64,000 nucleotides of DNA from WS-9 sp036274595 (GTDB taxonomy: Bacteria > Eisenbacteria > RBG-16-71-46 > SZUA-252): contig DASUFL010000016.1 in the NCBI GenBank assembly GCA_036274595.1, positions 22,027-86,026 on the forward strand, read 5' to 3'. A model generated the notes under the pieces. It ran no database searches. It was not told where the DNA came from and worked only from the letters and a program-made list of their open reading frames with translations. Shown one piece after another: positions 43,192 through 50,736 of this stretch. Every line of letters begins with the position of its first letter. Positions within the stretch are counted from its first letter, which is position 1. The position numbers and the translations under genes are program-made.

Positions 43192-43268
43192 GGCCCTCGC
43201 CTCCGGATGAGACCGATCACGCCCGTTCCAGTGGCGCATTGTACCGCCACGCCGGCGGTATCCACTCG

Positions 43269-44012
43269 CTATTTCTTTCGCTTGGGGAGAGCGCGGGTGA
43301 ATTTATCGAAGATCGACGCCAGATTCCTGGATACACCGGGCATGCTTGGGTACGGCGCCTTGTTCTCGTCCGATGCGATCTCGAGCAGCCCTAGCACGGT
43401 CTTGGGGCTGAAGATGGTGGAAGACTCCGGCACTCTGGCTTCGTTCACTTCGGAATCGACTGGACGAAACTTCCAGGCCAGCTTGCCGTCATGTAGATCG
43501 TAGACACGGAATCCGACATTCACCGTGCGCACCGAGACCTTGAAGGTTTCGGAGTTGTCGGTCCTCAGGTCGAAGTCCGTGTCCCTTTCGGTGGTGTCGT
43601 GGGCCTCGTCGTCCATCTCGACTCTCGCCACAACGAGGTAGCGAACGGAATCCCCGAGGGCGGCTCTGATCGAATCGAGCGTCGCCACCGCCAGCTCACC
43701 CTTCAGCTGGAACTGAGCGAGCATCGATTCATGGATCTCTTCGCCAACGGCCGAGCGTACACGGTCGGCCCCCATGAGGGGGATGTCGGCACGCGCGGCG
43801 CGAAGGGCCTCCTCGAACGCTAGCGCCATCGCTTCTCGGCTCCCAGGCTGGGATGTGGGTCCGTCGACGCGACTCGTTACGCCTCCGATCGCGATGCCGC
43901 CCGGAACCAGGTTCTGATAGGTGATCGTTCCGGCCTTGCCGCTCGCCTCCATCGGGGCGGCACAGCTCATCGATGCGACTACGAGGATGGCCACGCGCGC
44001 GTTGATGGTCAT
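43269..44012 (-). CDS. Exported protein/lipoprotein, unknown function
   Basis: 247 residues from ATG 44012 (GGGAG 2-7 nt upstream; the longer frame is not credible). An N-terminal hydrophobic stretch ends 'VASMSCAAP', which could be a lipobox (SMSC) or a plain signal peptide. The mature part has mixed alpha/beta character with 'ALAFEEALRAA', a beta strand 'VRYLVVARVEMDD', and a basic end 'LPKRKK'. It resembles TolB-N or curli-assembly-type periplasmic folds in outline, but I do not assign it. The upstream gene stops 7 nt before, so they form an operon. Confidence 0.62.
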   Translation of the reverse strand: MTINARVAILVVASMSCAAPMEASGKAGTITYQNLVPGGIAIGGVTSRVDGPTSQPGSREAMALAFEEALRAARADIPLMGADRVRSAVGEEIHESMLAQFQLKGELAVATLDSIRAALGDSVRYLVVARVEMDDEAHDTTERDTDFDLRTDNSETFKVSVRTVNVGFRVYDLHDGKLAWKFRPVDSEVNEARVPESSTIFSPKTVLGLLEIASDENKAPYPSMPGVSRNLASIFDKFTRALPKRKK

Positions 44013-44019
44013 CGCTCCC

Positions 44020-44733
44020 TCAGAACGCCACGGCGGCGCAGAGCCCCACGCCCGCCGGACCCACCGACGGCGTGATGCCAAAGCTGACCCGGCTCTGACG
44101 AACGTGGTCGTTGTGAACACGAGCCGAGTGCGGCGCTCTCGCGATGTCCCAGAGGATGGACGCTCCGCCGACGATCACGCCGGCGGCCGCGATCGCATTC
44201 GACGCGCTGGTGGCCCCACCCTCGGACCCCTCGGTCAGAGCCCCGATGGCGACCCCGGCCCCGGCCAGGAGTCGAATTCCGATTCCCGCGAACGCGGGGC
44301 CTGGGCGCTCCGCATAGAAGTGCCCCAAGGCGGGGCCCAGAACCAACGCTCCCACGAGTACGAAGCCCGCCGCCTCCGTTCCATTGCTCTCGAAGACGAG
44401 CGGTGCGCACGCGGCTGCGGTCGCCGTGCCCAGGACCGAGATCAGCAGCGCTGCCCTCTCGGACTTGATTCCGGGAGGCTCCTCCAGACCTGGCCCGGCG
44501 GAGGCTAGAGTACTGTCCTCCCGCGCGGGAGGCCCGCCGGTCGCCTGTGCACCCGCTCGATCAGAGAGAAGCAGAGCGAGGCCTGTCCCACAGAGCATCA
44601 GCGCAACCGAATGGCGCAAGCAGACCTCCGTACTCCGGCGGGCCGTCATGCAGCCCGCGGGCTGGGGAACCGATTCCAAGGGGGATACGTGCCTCCGCTG
44701 GTAGGAACGCAGCGGAGTCACGATTCCGCACAT
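44020..44733 (-). CDS. Membrane protein of unknown function
   Basis: 237 residues from ATG 44733, which has GAGAGG 6 nt upstream; the internal ATG at 44649 would place the hydrophobic helix ('SVALMLCGTGLALLLSD') closer to a normal N-terminus but lacks a ribosome site. Two or three Gly/Ala-rich hydrophobic helices follow ('AALLISVLGTATAAACAPLV', 'AAGFVLVGALVLGPALGHFY', 'AIAAAGVIVGGASILWDI'). The end 'AGVGLCAAVAF' has a terminal Phe. It begins 17 nt after the small charged protein and runs into the next exported protein, suggesting one transcript. No family recognised. Confidence 0.55.
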   Translation of the reverse strand: MCGIVTPLRSYQRRHVSPLESVPQPAGCMTARRSTEVCLRHSVALMLCGTGLALLLSDRAGAQATGGPPAREDSTLASAGPGLEEPPGIKSERAALLISVLGTATAAACAPLVFESNGTEAAGFVLVGALVLGPALGHFYAERPGPAFAGIGIRLLAGAGVAIGALTEGSEGGATSASNAIAAAGVIVGGASILWDIARAPHSARVHNDHVRQSRVSFGITPSVGPAGVGLCAAVAF

Positions 44734-44750
44734 GATCGCCTCTCGGCGAT

Positions 44751-44957
44751 CTACGGGCGGTCGTGGGGGAGGTCGATCGGTGCCGGGCCAGCCGGCTCAG
44801 GGTTCTCGTCGGGGGGCGTGTGCTCGGAGGCCTCGGGGGGAGCATCCTTGGGGGCCTCTCGCCGTGCCTGGCGCTCCTCGCGCTTCTTGGCTGCCTTCTC
44901 CAAGCGCTTTTGCTCTTTCTGCCGCTTGAGGAACGATGGTCTTCGAATCGAGCCCAT
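44751..44957 (-). CDS. Small charged protein, basic N-terminus and acidic/proline tail (copy 2)
   Basis: 68 residues with GAGGAGG 7 nt before ATG 44957. The N-terminal half 'RRPSFLKRQKEQKRLEKAAK' closely matches the gene at 18623-18811; the tail is again Glu/Pro/Asp-rich but of different sequence. It follows the radical SAM gene by 56 nt in the same direction. The strong ribosome site and the conserved half argue for a real gene. Function unknown. Confidence 0.75.
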   Translation of the reverse strand: MGSIRRPSFLKRQKEQKRLEKAAKKREERQARREAPKDAPPEASEHTPPDENPEPAGPAPIDLPHDRP

Positions 44958-45013
44958 GCACGGGCCTCCTCTTGTGTGACCTCACGACCGCGCCTTCAGT
45001 CCCAACGCTCTGC

Positions 45014-46573
45014 TCACAGATTCGTTATGGGAATCCGCTCGACTTCCTTGGCGTTGAGGTAAGCGTTCGGATCGTGGTGGAGCGCGCCTTCCGGCAGGAA
45101 GTCCCAGTGGGGGCCCAGGTCCCGCTTGATGCGATTCACATAGAACTCCGGCAGGCTCCCGCCCTTCCCCTCGAAGTAGGCGCCGAACGACGCGTCGTCG
45201 TCCAGCATCCGGCGTACGGTCCTGTGATACCGGATACGTCCGAATCCCTCCGTCGAGACCGCACGCACGACGTTCATCCATCGCGGGATGGGCTCGGCGA
45301 TCGCGTGATAGCGGTTCCAGATGGCCTGCCACGAGAACGTGTATCGCGTGAGATCGACGACGTGGTCGTAGAACTCACGCCACGCGTAGTTCCTGGGCTT
45401 CACGTTCATCGCATGATTGTTGTTGAGGAAATGGAACGGGAACCCGAGAACGCGGCCGTCCCGCTGTAGCTCCAGATTGAGCGGGGCTGCCTGGCCGAAC
45501 GCCGTGAGGAGCGAGTAGCCCGGGAAGGCGCCTGGGGTCATGTCCACGAACTGCTTCGTGAGCTCGAAGGGCTCGGCGCCCTCGTCCACATCCAGCCCGA
45601 GGACGAAGTTCGTCTGCACGTAGGGGATGTATCGCTGGATCATGTTCACGTGCTGCGAGACCTGACGCACCTTCTCCGATCCCTTCATGGCGCTGCCCGT
45701 CCCCGCCTTGTTCCCCAGGGAGTACCAGGACTCGATCCCGGGCAGGATCGCCTTGAAGCCGTTCTTCTTCATGCGAACGAGGTGAGGCTCGGAGAGGAGG
45801 GACAGGCTGCTCTCCGCCAGGAAGTCGACGCTTCCCGGAGGGACGGCGCCCTCGATGACATTCATGTAGTCGTTGAAGCGGACGCCGAAGTTCGGGTCGT
45901 GCCAGGCCACGCGCGGCCGCTTCATCTTGGTCCGAAGGAATCGTAGGTCCTCATGGATCTGCTCGAAGCCGAGCGGCTGGTAGGCCACCGTCGAATCGAT
46001 GCAGAAAGGACAGGTGTAGGGACAGCCGAGGCTGCCGATCATGGGCACGATCTTGATCGTCGGCGCCTTCGCGATGATGGGCTCGATGAACTTCCACCGC
46101 TCCCGGACGCCCGGCAAGGACTCGGGGTGCCGTTTCGCGCTCAGATGGACGCCAAGGGGCCGCTGTGGAGCGCAATCTCGAAGCACGGACCGCAAAGTCT
46201 CCTTGTCCGTGAACCCAAGAACGTAGTCGAAGTACTTGCGCGCGTCGTCGGGATAGCACCGCGCGTGAGGGCCCCCGAGAACGGTCACGACGCCCTTCTG
46301 ACGGAAGCGATTGCTGATGGAATAGGAGAGCTGCGCGGCCTGGGTGAAGGCGCTGATCATGAGGATGTCGATACCTTGCGGAAGGAGATCGGCAAGGTCC
46401 TCGAATCCGGTGTAGCAGACCAGATGTACCTCATGCCCCTCTTCCTCGCACCACACAGCGATGGCCTGGGGCATGATGCTCGCGAGATTCGCGTGCATGA
46501 GACGCGCGTAGAGAGAACGGGTGGGTGCTCGGGCGACGAGGTCGACGATTCCGATCCGGAGCCGCCCCTTCAA
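45014..46573 (-). CDS. B12-binding-domain radical SAM protein
   Basis: 519 residues from TTG 46573, whose last two bases are the first two of the TGA stop of the DUF4332 gene (TTGA overlap), so translation is coupled. The frame stays open further upstream only as a shadow of that gene. The N-terminal 170 residues have the B12-binding fold ('DILMISAFTQAAQL', 'VVTVLGGPHARCYPDDA') and the radical SAM centre has CPYTCPFC (CX3CX2C). The C-terminal 150 residues are a family extension. Such enzymes methylate or rearrange unactivated carbons, often in lipids, bacteriochlorophylls or antibiotics. The substrate is not evident. Confidence 0.85.
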   Translation of the reverse strand: MKGRLRIGIVDLVARAPTRSLYARLMHANLASIMPQAIAVWCEEEGHEVHLVCYTGFEDLADLLPQGIDILMISAFTQAAQLSYSISNRFRQKGVVTVLGGPHARCYPDDARKYFDYVLGFTDKETLRSVLRDCAPQRPLGVHLSAKRHPESLPGVRERWKFIEPIIAKAPTIKIVPMIGSLGCPYTCPFCIDSTVAYQPLGFEQIHEDLRFLRTKMKRPRVAWHDPNFGVRFNDYMNVIEGAVPPGSVDFLAESSLSLLSEPHLVRMKKNGFKAILPGIESWYSLGNKAGTGSAMKGSEKVRQVSQHVNMIQRYIPYVQTNFVLGLDVDEGAEPFELTKQFVDMTPGAFPGYSLLTAFGQAAPLNLELQRDGRVLGFPFHFLNNNHAMNVKPRNYAWREFYDHVVDLTRYTFSWQAIWNRYHAIAEPIPRWMNVVRAVSTEGFGRIRYHRTVRRMLDDDASFGAYFEGKGGSLPEFYVNRIKRDLGPHWDFLPEGALHHDPNAYLNAKEVERIPITNL

Positions 46574-46974
46574 GGCAGCACGTCCGGGATCGGCTTCAGC
46601 TCGGTGAACCAGGCGCCGACCTCGAGCAGCGTCGGAATGCCCCCCTTGAGCCTCAGACCGGCGCTCACGTCGTTCAGGCGTCTCACCAGGGTCTCGGGCG
46701 TGTACTTGGAGAGGCTCCTCCGTCCGATCACGCCCGCGGCCACAAGTAGTCCTACGTACTTGGGGCCGACACCCTTCATGCGCGCCATGCGCGCCATCGA
46801 CACTAAATTGGTCAGAGGTGCGAGGCCGATACCGGTGGACGTCGCGGTCCGGGACAGCTTGGCGGGATCGTTCCACAGGTGCATCAGATCGTTGGTGGTC
46901 TGAATGCCCGATTCGTGGAGCCTCACGATGTAGTCCTGATTGACCCCATGGAGATCGGCGAGCTTGTAATTCAT
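46570..46974 (-). CDS. DUF4332 helix-hairpin-helix protein (copy 2)
   Basis: 134 residues from ATG 46974 (GGAGGG 6 nt upstream). It carries 'MKGVGPKYVGLLVAAGVIG' and 'YTPETLVRRL', shared with the copy at 28696-29091. Its stop overlaps the start of the radical SAM gene, so the two are made together; the DUF4332 protein may be an adaptor or regulator for that enzyme. Confidence 0.83.
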   Translation of the reverse strand: MNYKLADLHGVNQDYIVRLHESGIQTTNDLMHLWNDPAKLSRTATSTGIGLAPLTNLVSMARMARMKGVGPKYVGLLVAAGVIGRRSLSKYTPETLVRRLNDVSAGLRLKGGIPTLLEVGAWFTELKPIPDVLP

Positions 46975-47219
46975 CAATTTCCCTCCAGATGGCCAAGGAG
47001 GCGAGACCGGCGGGTGGGTGGTTCCGGTCGGTAGTGAGGGCCGTTCGCCGTTGGATCGCGGCCAGCGGGATCTCCGCCACCACGACCCCTGCAGTATGGG
47101 TACCTCTGCGCTCTACCACAAGATGAATCGGGAAGAGCTTCCCGAAAGACGTGCCTAACCGTACATGCGAAGCATCGCGGCTGAGGGCCGCGCAAGGAGC
47201 GGCATGCTAGCATGGTTGG

Positions 47220-47990
47220 ATGAGCCCATCGCCACCTGTCGCCTATCACGACGGGGCGTTCCTCGACAGCGAGGAAGCCCGGCCGGTTCGCATCCTCTCC
47301 GAATATCTCCAGCCACTGGAAGTCTTCCGGCGACGGCGCGTCCACGACACCATTGTGTTCTTCGGCTCGGCCAGGCTTCGGGAAAGCGACCCGCTCGGTC
47401 GCTACTTGGCGGACGCTCGAGAGCTCGCGCGCCTGGTCACCACCTGGTCGGAGGGCCTGGGTTCTCCTGCCCACCGTTTCGTGGTCTGCACGGGTGGCGG
47501 CGGCGGAATCATGGAGGCTGCGAACCGAGGTGCGGCCGAGGCGGGTGGGCGGACCATCGGCTTGAACATCGGCCTGCCCCACGAGCAACGCCCCAACGCC
47601 TATATCACTCCGGGGCTCTGCTTCCAGTTCCACTACTTCTTCATGCGGAAGCTCTGGTTCGCGTACGTCGCACGCGCCGTCGTGGCGTTTCCAGGGGGTT
47701 TCGGGACCCTGGACGAGCTCTTCGAGTTCCTGACGCTCATCCAGACCGGCAAGCTCGACCGGCCCGTGGTCGTTCTCCTGTACGGCTCGAGTTACTGGAA
47801 CGAGATCGTCAATTTCAAGGCGCTGGCGCGACACGGGATGATCGACGAGGCGAACCTCGATCTGTTCCGCCTCGTGGACAGCCCGACCGAGGCGCTCGAA
47901 ATCCTGAAGCAAAGGCTCGTCACCCGGATGGACGCCACAACTCCTGCGATCGCGTCATCGATCACTCCCCCGGAACGGGGCGAGCCATGA
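47220..47990 (+). CDS. LOG-family nucleotide phosphoribohydrolase-like protein
   Basis: 256 residues. The signature 'PGGFGTLDE' plus 'CTGGGGGIMEAANRGA' and 'HYFFMRKLWFAYVARAVVAF' are those of LOG / 'lysine decarboxylase-like' proteins, which cleave nucleoside 5'-monophosphates to base and ribose phosphate. The N-terminal 50 residues are an extension. It is cytoplasmic. Its TGA overlaps the ATG of the ribonuclease gene (ATGA), pointing to a joint role in nucleotide or RNA salvage. Confidence 0.9.
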   Translation: MSPSPPVAYHDGAFLDSEEARPVRILSEYLQPLEVFRRRRVHDTIVFFGSARLRESDPLGRYLADARELARLVTTWSEGLGSPAHRFVVCTGGGGGIMEAANRGAAEAGGRTIGLNIGLPHEQRPNAYITPGLCFQFHYFFMRKLWFAYVARAVVAFPGGFGTLDELFEFLTLIQTGKLDRPVVVLLYGSSYWNEIVNFKALARHGMIDEANLDLFRLVDSPTEALEILKQRLVTRMDATTPAIASSITPPERGEP

Positions 47991-49462
47991 GCACCGTGAG
48001 GGAAAACCAGCGCGCGCTCCTCTTGCGGGTGGCGCGGCAGGCCATGATCGAGCGCGGTCTCGAGCCGGAATTTCCGGCCGCGGCGCTGGCCGAGGCGCAA
48101 GAGACTCAGGCTCCGTCGCCCCCGTTCGGCGCGGACGTGCGCGACCTGCGCACGCTCGTCTGGTGCTCGATCGATAACGACGATTCGCGTGATCTCGATC
48201 AGCTCACCGTCGCCGCGCCAGCTCCCGGCGGCGGCACCCGGATCATGGTCGCGATCGCAGACGTGAGCGCTTCGGTGACGCCGGGCTCCGCGGTGGATGC
48301 CCACGCCGGCGTCAATACGACCTCGATCTATACGGTCCCGAGGATCTTCCCCATGCTCCCCGAGCGCCTCAGCACGGATCTCACCTCGCTGGGCCAAGAC
48401 CGGGACCGGATGGCTATCGTGATCGAATGCATGGTCGGCGACGATGGTTCTCCAGGCGCCTCGAGCGTCTACCGCGCGGCGGTGCGCAATCGGGCAAAGC
48501 TTGCCTATTCGAGCGTGGGCGCCTGGCTCGAAGCCCGGGGAGAAATGCCCCCGGCGGTCGGCACCGTCGCGGGGCTGGCCGAGAACCTCCGGCTGCAGGA
48601 CCAGGCGGCCCAGCGTCTCAGGGCTCAGCGCCAGGAGCGCGGCGCCTTGGAGCTGGAAACGATCGAGGTGCGCGCTCGCTTCGAGGGCGACGAAGTGAGC
48701 GGGCTCGTAGCCGAGGAGCGCAATCGAGCCAAGGAGATCATCGAGGACTTCATGATCGCCGCGAACGGGGTCATCGCGCGGTTTCTGACCGAGAGCCGCT
48801 TCCCGGTCATGCGCCGCGTGGTGCGCTCACCCGAGCGATGGCAGCGCATCGTCACGATCGCCCGCCAGTACGGCGACGCGCTTCCTCCCATGCCCGACGC
48901 GAGCGCGCTGCATCATTTCCTGGTCCGGCGCCGTGCGGCGGATCCGCTCCGCTTCCCCGACCTCTCCCTTTCGGTCATCAAGCTGCTCGGTCGGGGCGAG
49001 TACGAAGCCAGCTTCCCCGGACAAGAGGCCCAGGGGCACTTCGGACTCGCGGTGACCGATTACACCCATTCGACCGCGCCGAACCGCCGCTATCCCGATC
49101 TCGTGACCCAGCGGCTGGTGAAGTCGGCGCTCGCGGCGCAACCAGTCCCCTACGATCGCCCGACGCTCCAGAACCTCGCGGCTCACTGCACCCAAAAGGA
49201 GGACGACGCCGAGAAGATCGAGCGGCTGCTGCGCAAAGCGGCCGCGGCGTGGCTCCTCAGCAGCCGTATCGGCGACGAGTTCGACGGAATCGTCACGGGC
49301 GCGTCCCCCAAGGGGACGTGGGCGCGCGTCTTCGACCCGCCGGTCGAGGGGCGCGTCGAGCAAGGGGCGGCGGGCCTCGACGTCGGCGACCGTGTGCGTG
49401 TGAAGCTCATCCACACGGACCCGGAGCGCGGCTTCATCGACTTCGCGCGGATCAGCCGTTGA
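47987..49462 (+). CDS. RNB-domain ribonuclease (RNase II/R type)
   Basis: 491 residues from ATG 47987; the frame is open far upstream but only over the previous gene. The RNB motif is 'SIDNDDSRDLDQ' with D63, D69 and D71; the last acid of the usual DxDD is Q72. A C-terminal S1-like domain (about 425-490, 'GIVTGASPKGTWARVF') follows. N-terminal cold-shock domains are missing, so it is shorter than RNase R. It should degrade RNA 3' to 5'. The Gln is frequent in this subfamily as I recall, so activity is not excluded. Confidence 0.9.
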   Translation: MSTVRENQRALLLRVARQAMIERGLEPEFPAAALAEAQETQAPSPPFGADVRDLRTLVWCSIDNDDSRDLDQLTVAAPAPGGGTRIMVAIADVSASVTPGSAVDAHAGVNTTSIYTVPRIFPMLPERLSTDLTSLGQDRDRMAIVIECMVGDDGSPGASSVYRAAVRNRAKLAYSSVGAWLEARGEMPPAVGTVAGLAENLRLQDQAAQRLRAQRQERGALELETIEVRARFEGDEVSGLVAEERNRAKEIIEDFMIAANGVIARFLTESRFPVMRRVVRSPERWQRIVTIARQYGDALPPMPDASALHHFLVRRRAADPLRFPDLSLSVIKLLGRGEYEASFPGQEAQGHFGLAVTDYTHSTAPNRRYPDLVTQRLVKSALAAQPVPYDRPTLQNLAAHCTQKEDDAEKIERLLRKAAAAWLLSSRIGDEFDGIVTGASPKGTWARVFDPPVEGRVEQGAAGLDVGDRVRVKLIHTDPERGFIDFARISR

Positions 49463-49490
49463 CGCCGGTCTCATCAGCCGTGGAGGGGAC

Positions 49491-50000
49491 ATGAGTGATG
49501 TATCACGAGTATTTCTAGACGACTCGCGCGCGTTCCTGACCCGGGCCTACATGCCGAAGATCGAGCGCTGCGTGTCGCGGCTGACCGAGGAGCAGATCTG
49601 GTTTCGCGGCGACGAGGCATCGAACAGCATCGGCCATCTGCTCCTGCACCTGACCGGCAGCACCCGGTACTGGGCGATCGAGGTCATCGGCGGAAGCTCG
49701 ATTGGCCGCATTCGTCAGGCGGAGTTCGATCCACCGGCCCTCGTTTCGCGCGATCGGCTCATGGCCGATCTCCGGGCGGTCGTGGAAGAGGTCGATCAGC
49801 TGCTGGCGCAGATGTCCGCGGTGGTCCTACTCGATGAGCGCACGGCTCGGAAGGAGCGCTGCACGGTTCTGTGGTGTGTCTACCACATCGTCGAGCACTT
49901 CAGCATGCACACGGGCCAGATCATCTCGATGACCAAGGCGCTCGTGGGCGATCTCTCCCAGGAATCCCTCGGCATCACCGGCCAAGAAGCCTCTTCTTGA
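49491..50000 (+). CDS. DinB/YfiT-fold protein (not polymerase)
   Basis: 169 residues with GGAGGGG before the ATG. Four-helix bundle with metal-binding histidines in 'HLLLHLTG' (about H48 and H52) and 'HIVEHFSMHTGQI' (about 125-135), as in DinB-like thiol-transfer or metal-dependent hydrolase relatives. The DNA-damage name is historical. It follows the ribonuclease gene by 28 nt and may be co-transcribed. Its last 26 nt overlap the end of the chalcone-isomerase-like gene. Confidence 0.85.
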   Translation: MSDVSRVFLDDSRAFLTRAYMPKIERCVSRLTEEQIWFRGDEASNSIGHLLLHLTGSTRYWAIEVIGGSSIGRIRQAEFDPPALVSRDRLMADLRAVVEEVDQLLAQMSAVVLLDERTARKERCTVLWCVYHIVEHFSMHTGQIISMTKALVGDLSQESLGITGQEASS

Positions 50001-50724
50001 ATTTGTCTCCCGGCGCGGGCTTCGGACCGAGGGCGCAGGCAAAGAACGCATCGGCGAAGGGCTTCCCGGGGAGGGAGCCCACGAAGACGCCACCGATATC
50101 GACGGTGGACCCTTGCCCGGGCATGTAGGTCACGATGATCTCATCGCCGGGGAGGAAATCCCGAGTCCACCCGTAGAGGGTCTCGAACTGCTGACGGACG
50201 TCAGCGCTCGCCTCCGGACTGTTCTCCCGAAGGCCCTTGCTCCAGGTCTTGCAGATCCGCTTCGCACTGACGTTGCGGAGAAAATGGGTCATCGACCTGC
50301 GCGGAAGATCCGACTCGAGGATCTTCTGGGCATCGCACTCCAGGTGATCGAGCCAGAGACCCGACACCAGGAACTGCATCCCAAATTTCTTGTAAACAGC
50401 GACGCCATTGAGGGTAAGGAGTGCGTCCTGGACTTGAATGGAGTCGGGCATCTCCGTGCCCGCCACGGTGCGAGCCTTCGCGGGGGGAGGAGCAAGCAGA
50501 GGCGCGATGAGGAGGAGGAGTGCGATCGTCTTGGGAATGGTGCCCTCGCAGTCGTCGAAGCGTTCCCGGCCGGCTCCGCCCCGGAGCTTCGATGGACTGT
50601 TCGAGGGCGTTGCTCCCTTGAACACCGGAGGGCTGAAGACTGACTGAATGATATACCGCTGCGAGCCCTGCCGCTCGCACCTTTTGTTCGCCCCCGAGGC
50701 TAAACCGGTGCGAACACGCAGCAT
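49975..50724 (-). CDS. Exported chalcone-isomerase-like protein
   Basis: 249 residues as drawn from ATG 50724, which has no ribosome site. The first ~60 residues look non-coding, and a signal peptide ('IPKTIALLLLIAPLLAPPP') begins at an ATT codon at 50538 that has GAGGG 6 nt upstream, so ATT may be the true start (187 residues). The mature part has 'GVAVYKKFGMQFLVSGLWL', 'FLRNVSAKRICKTWSKGL' and 'LPGDEIIVTYMPGQGSTV', typical of the bacterial chalcone-isomerase-like (Chalcone_3) family, usually without isomerase activity and often next to lipid genes. It lies 12 nt after the transglycosylase gene. Confidence 0.7.
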   Translation of the reverse strand: MLRVRTGLASGANKRCERQGSQRYIIQSVFSPPVFKGATPSNSPSKLRGGAGRERFDDCEGTIPKTIALLLLIAPLLAPPPAKARTVAGTEMPDSIQVQDALLTLNGVAVYKKFGMQFLVSGLWLDHLECDAQKILESDLPRRSMTHFLRNVSAKRICKTWSKGLRENSPEASADVRQQFETLYGWTRDFLPGDEIIVTYMPGQGSTVDIGGVFVGSLPGKPFADAFFACALGPKPAPGDKFKKRLLGR

Positions 50725-50736
50725 CGAGCGGCTGTT

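Noticed and set aside
46574..47119. Possible 180-residue N-terminal extension of the radical SAM protein
   Set aside because: It is an out-of-frame reading of the DUF4332 gene, which has its own ribosome site and a paralogue in the window.
47165..47986. Possible long N-terminal extension of the RNB ribonuclease
   Set aside because: Out-of-frame reading of the LOG-family gene; the ATGA overlap at 47987 is a good start.
49491..50000. Reading the DinB-fold gene as DNA polymerase IV because of its name
   Set aside because: It is a 169-residue four-helix bundle with His ligands; the true polymerase IV is at 6493-7569.
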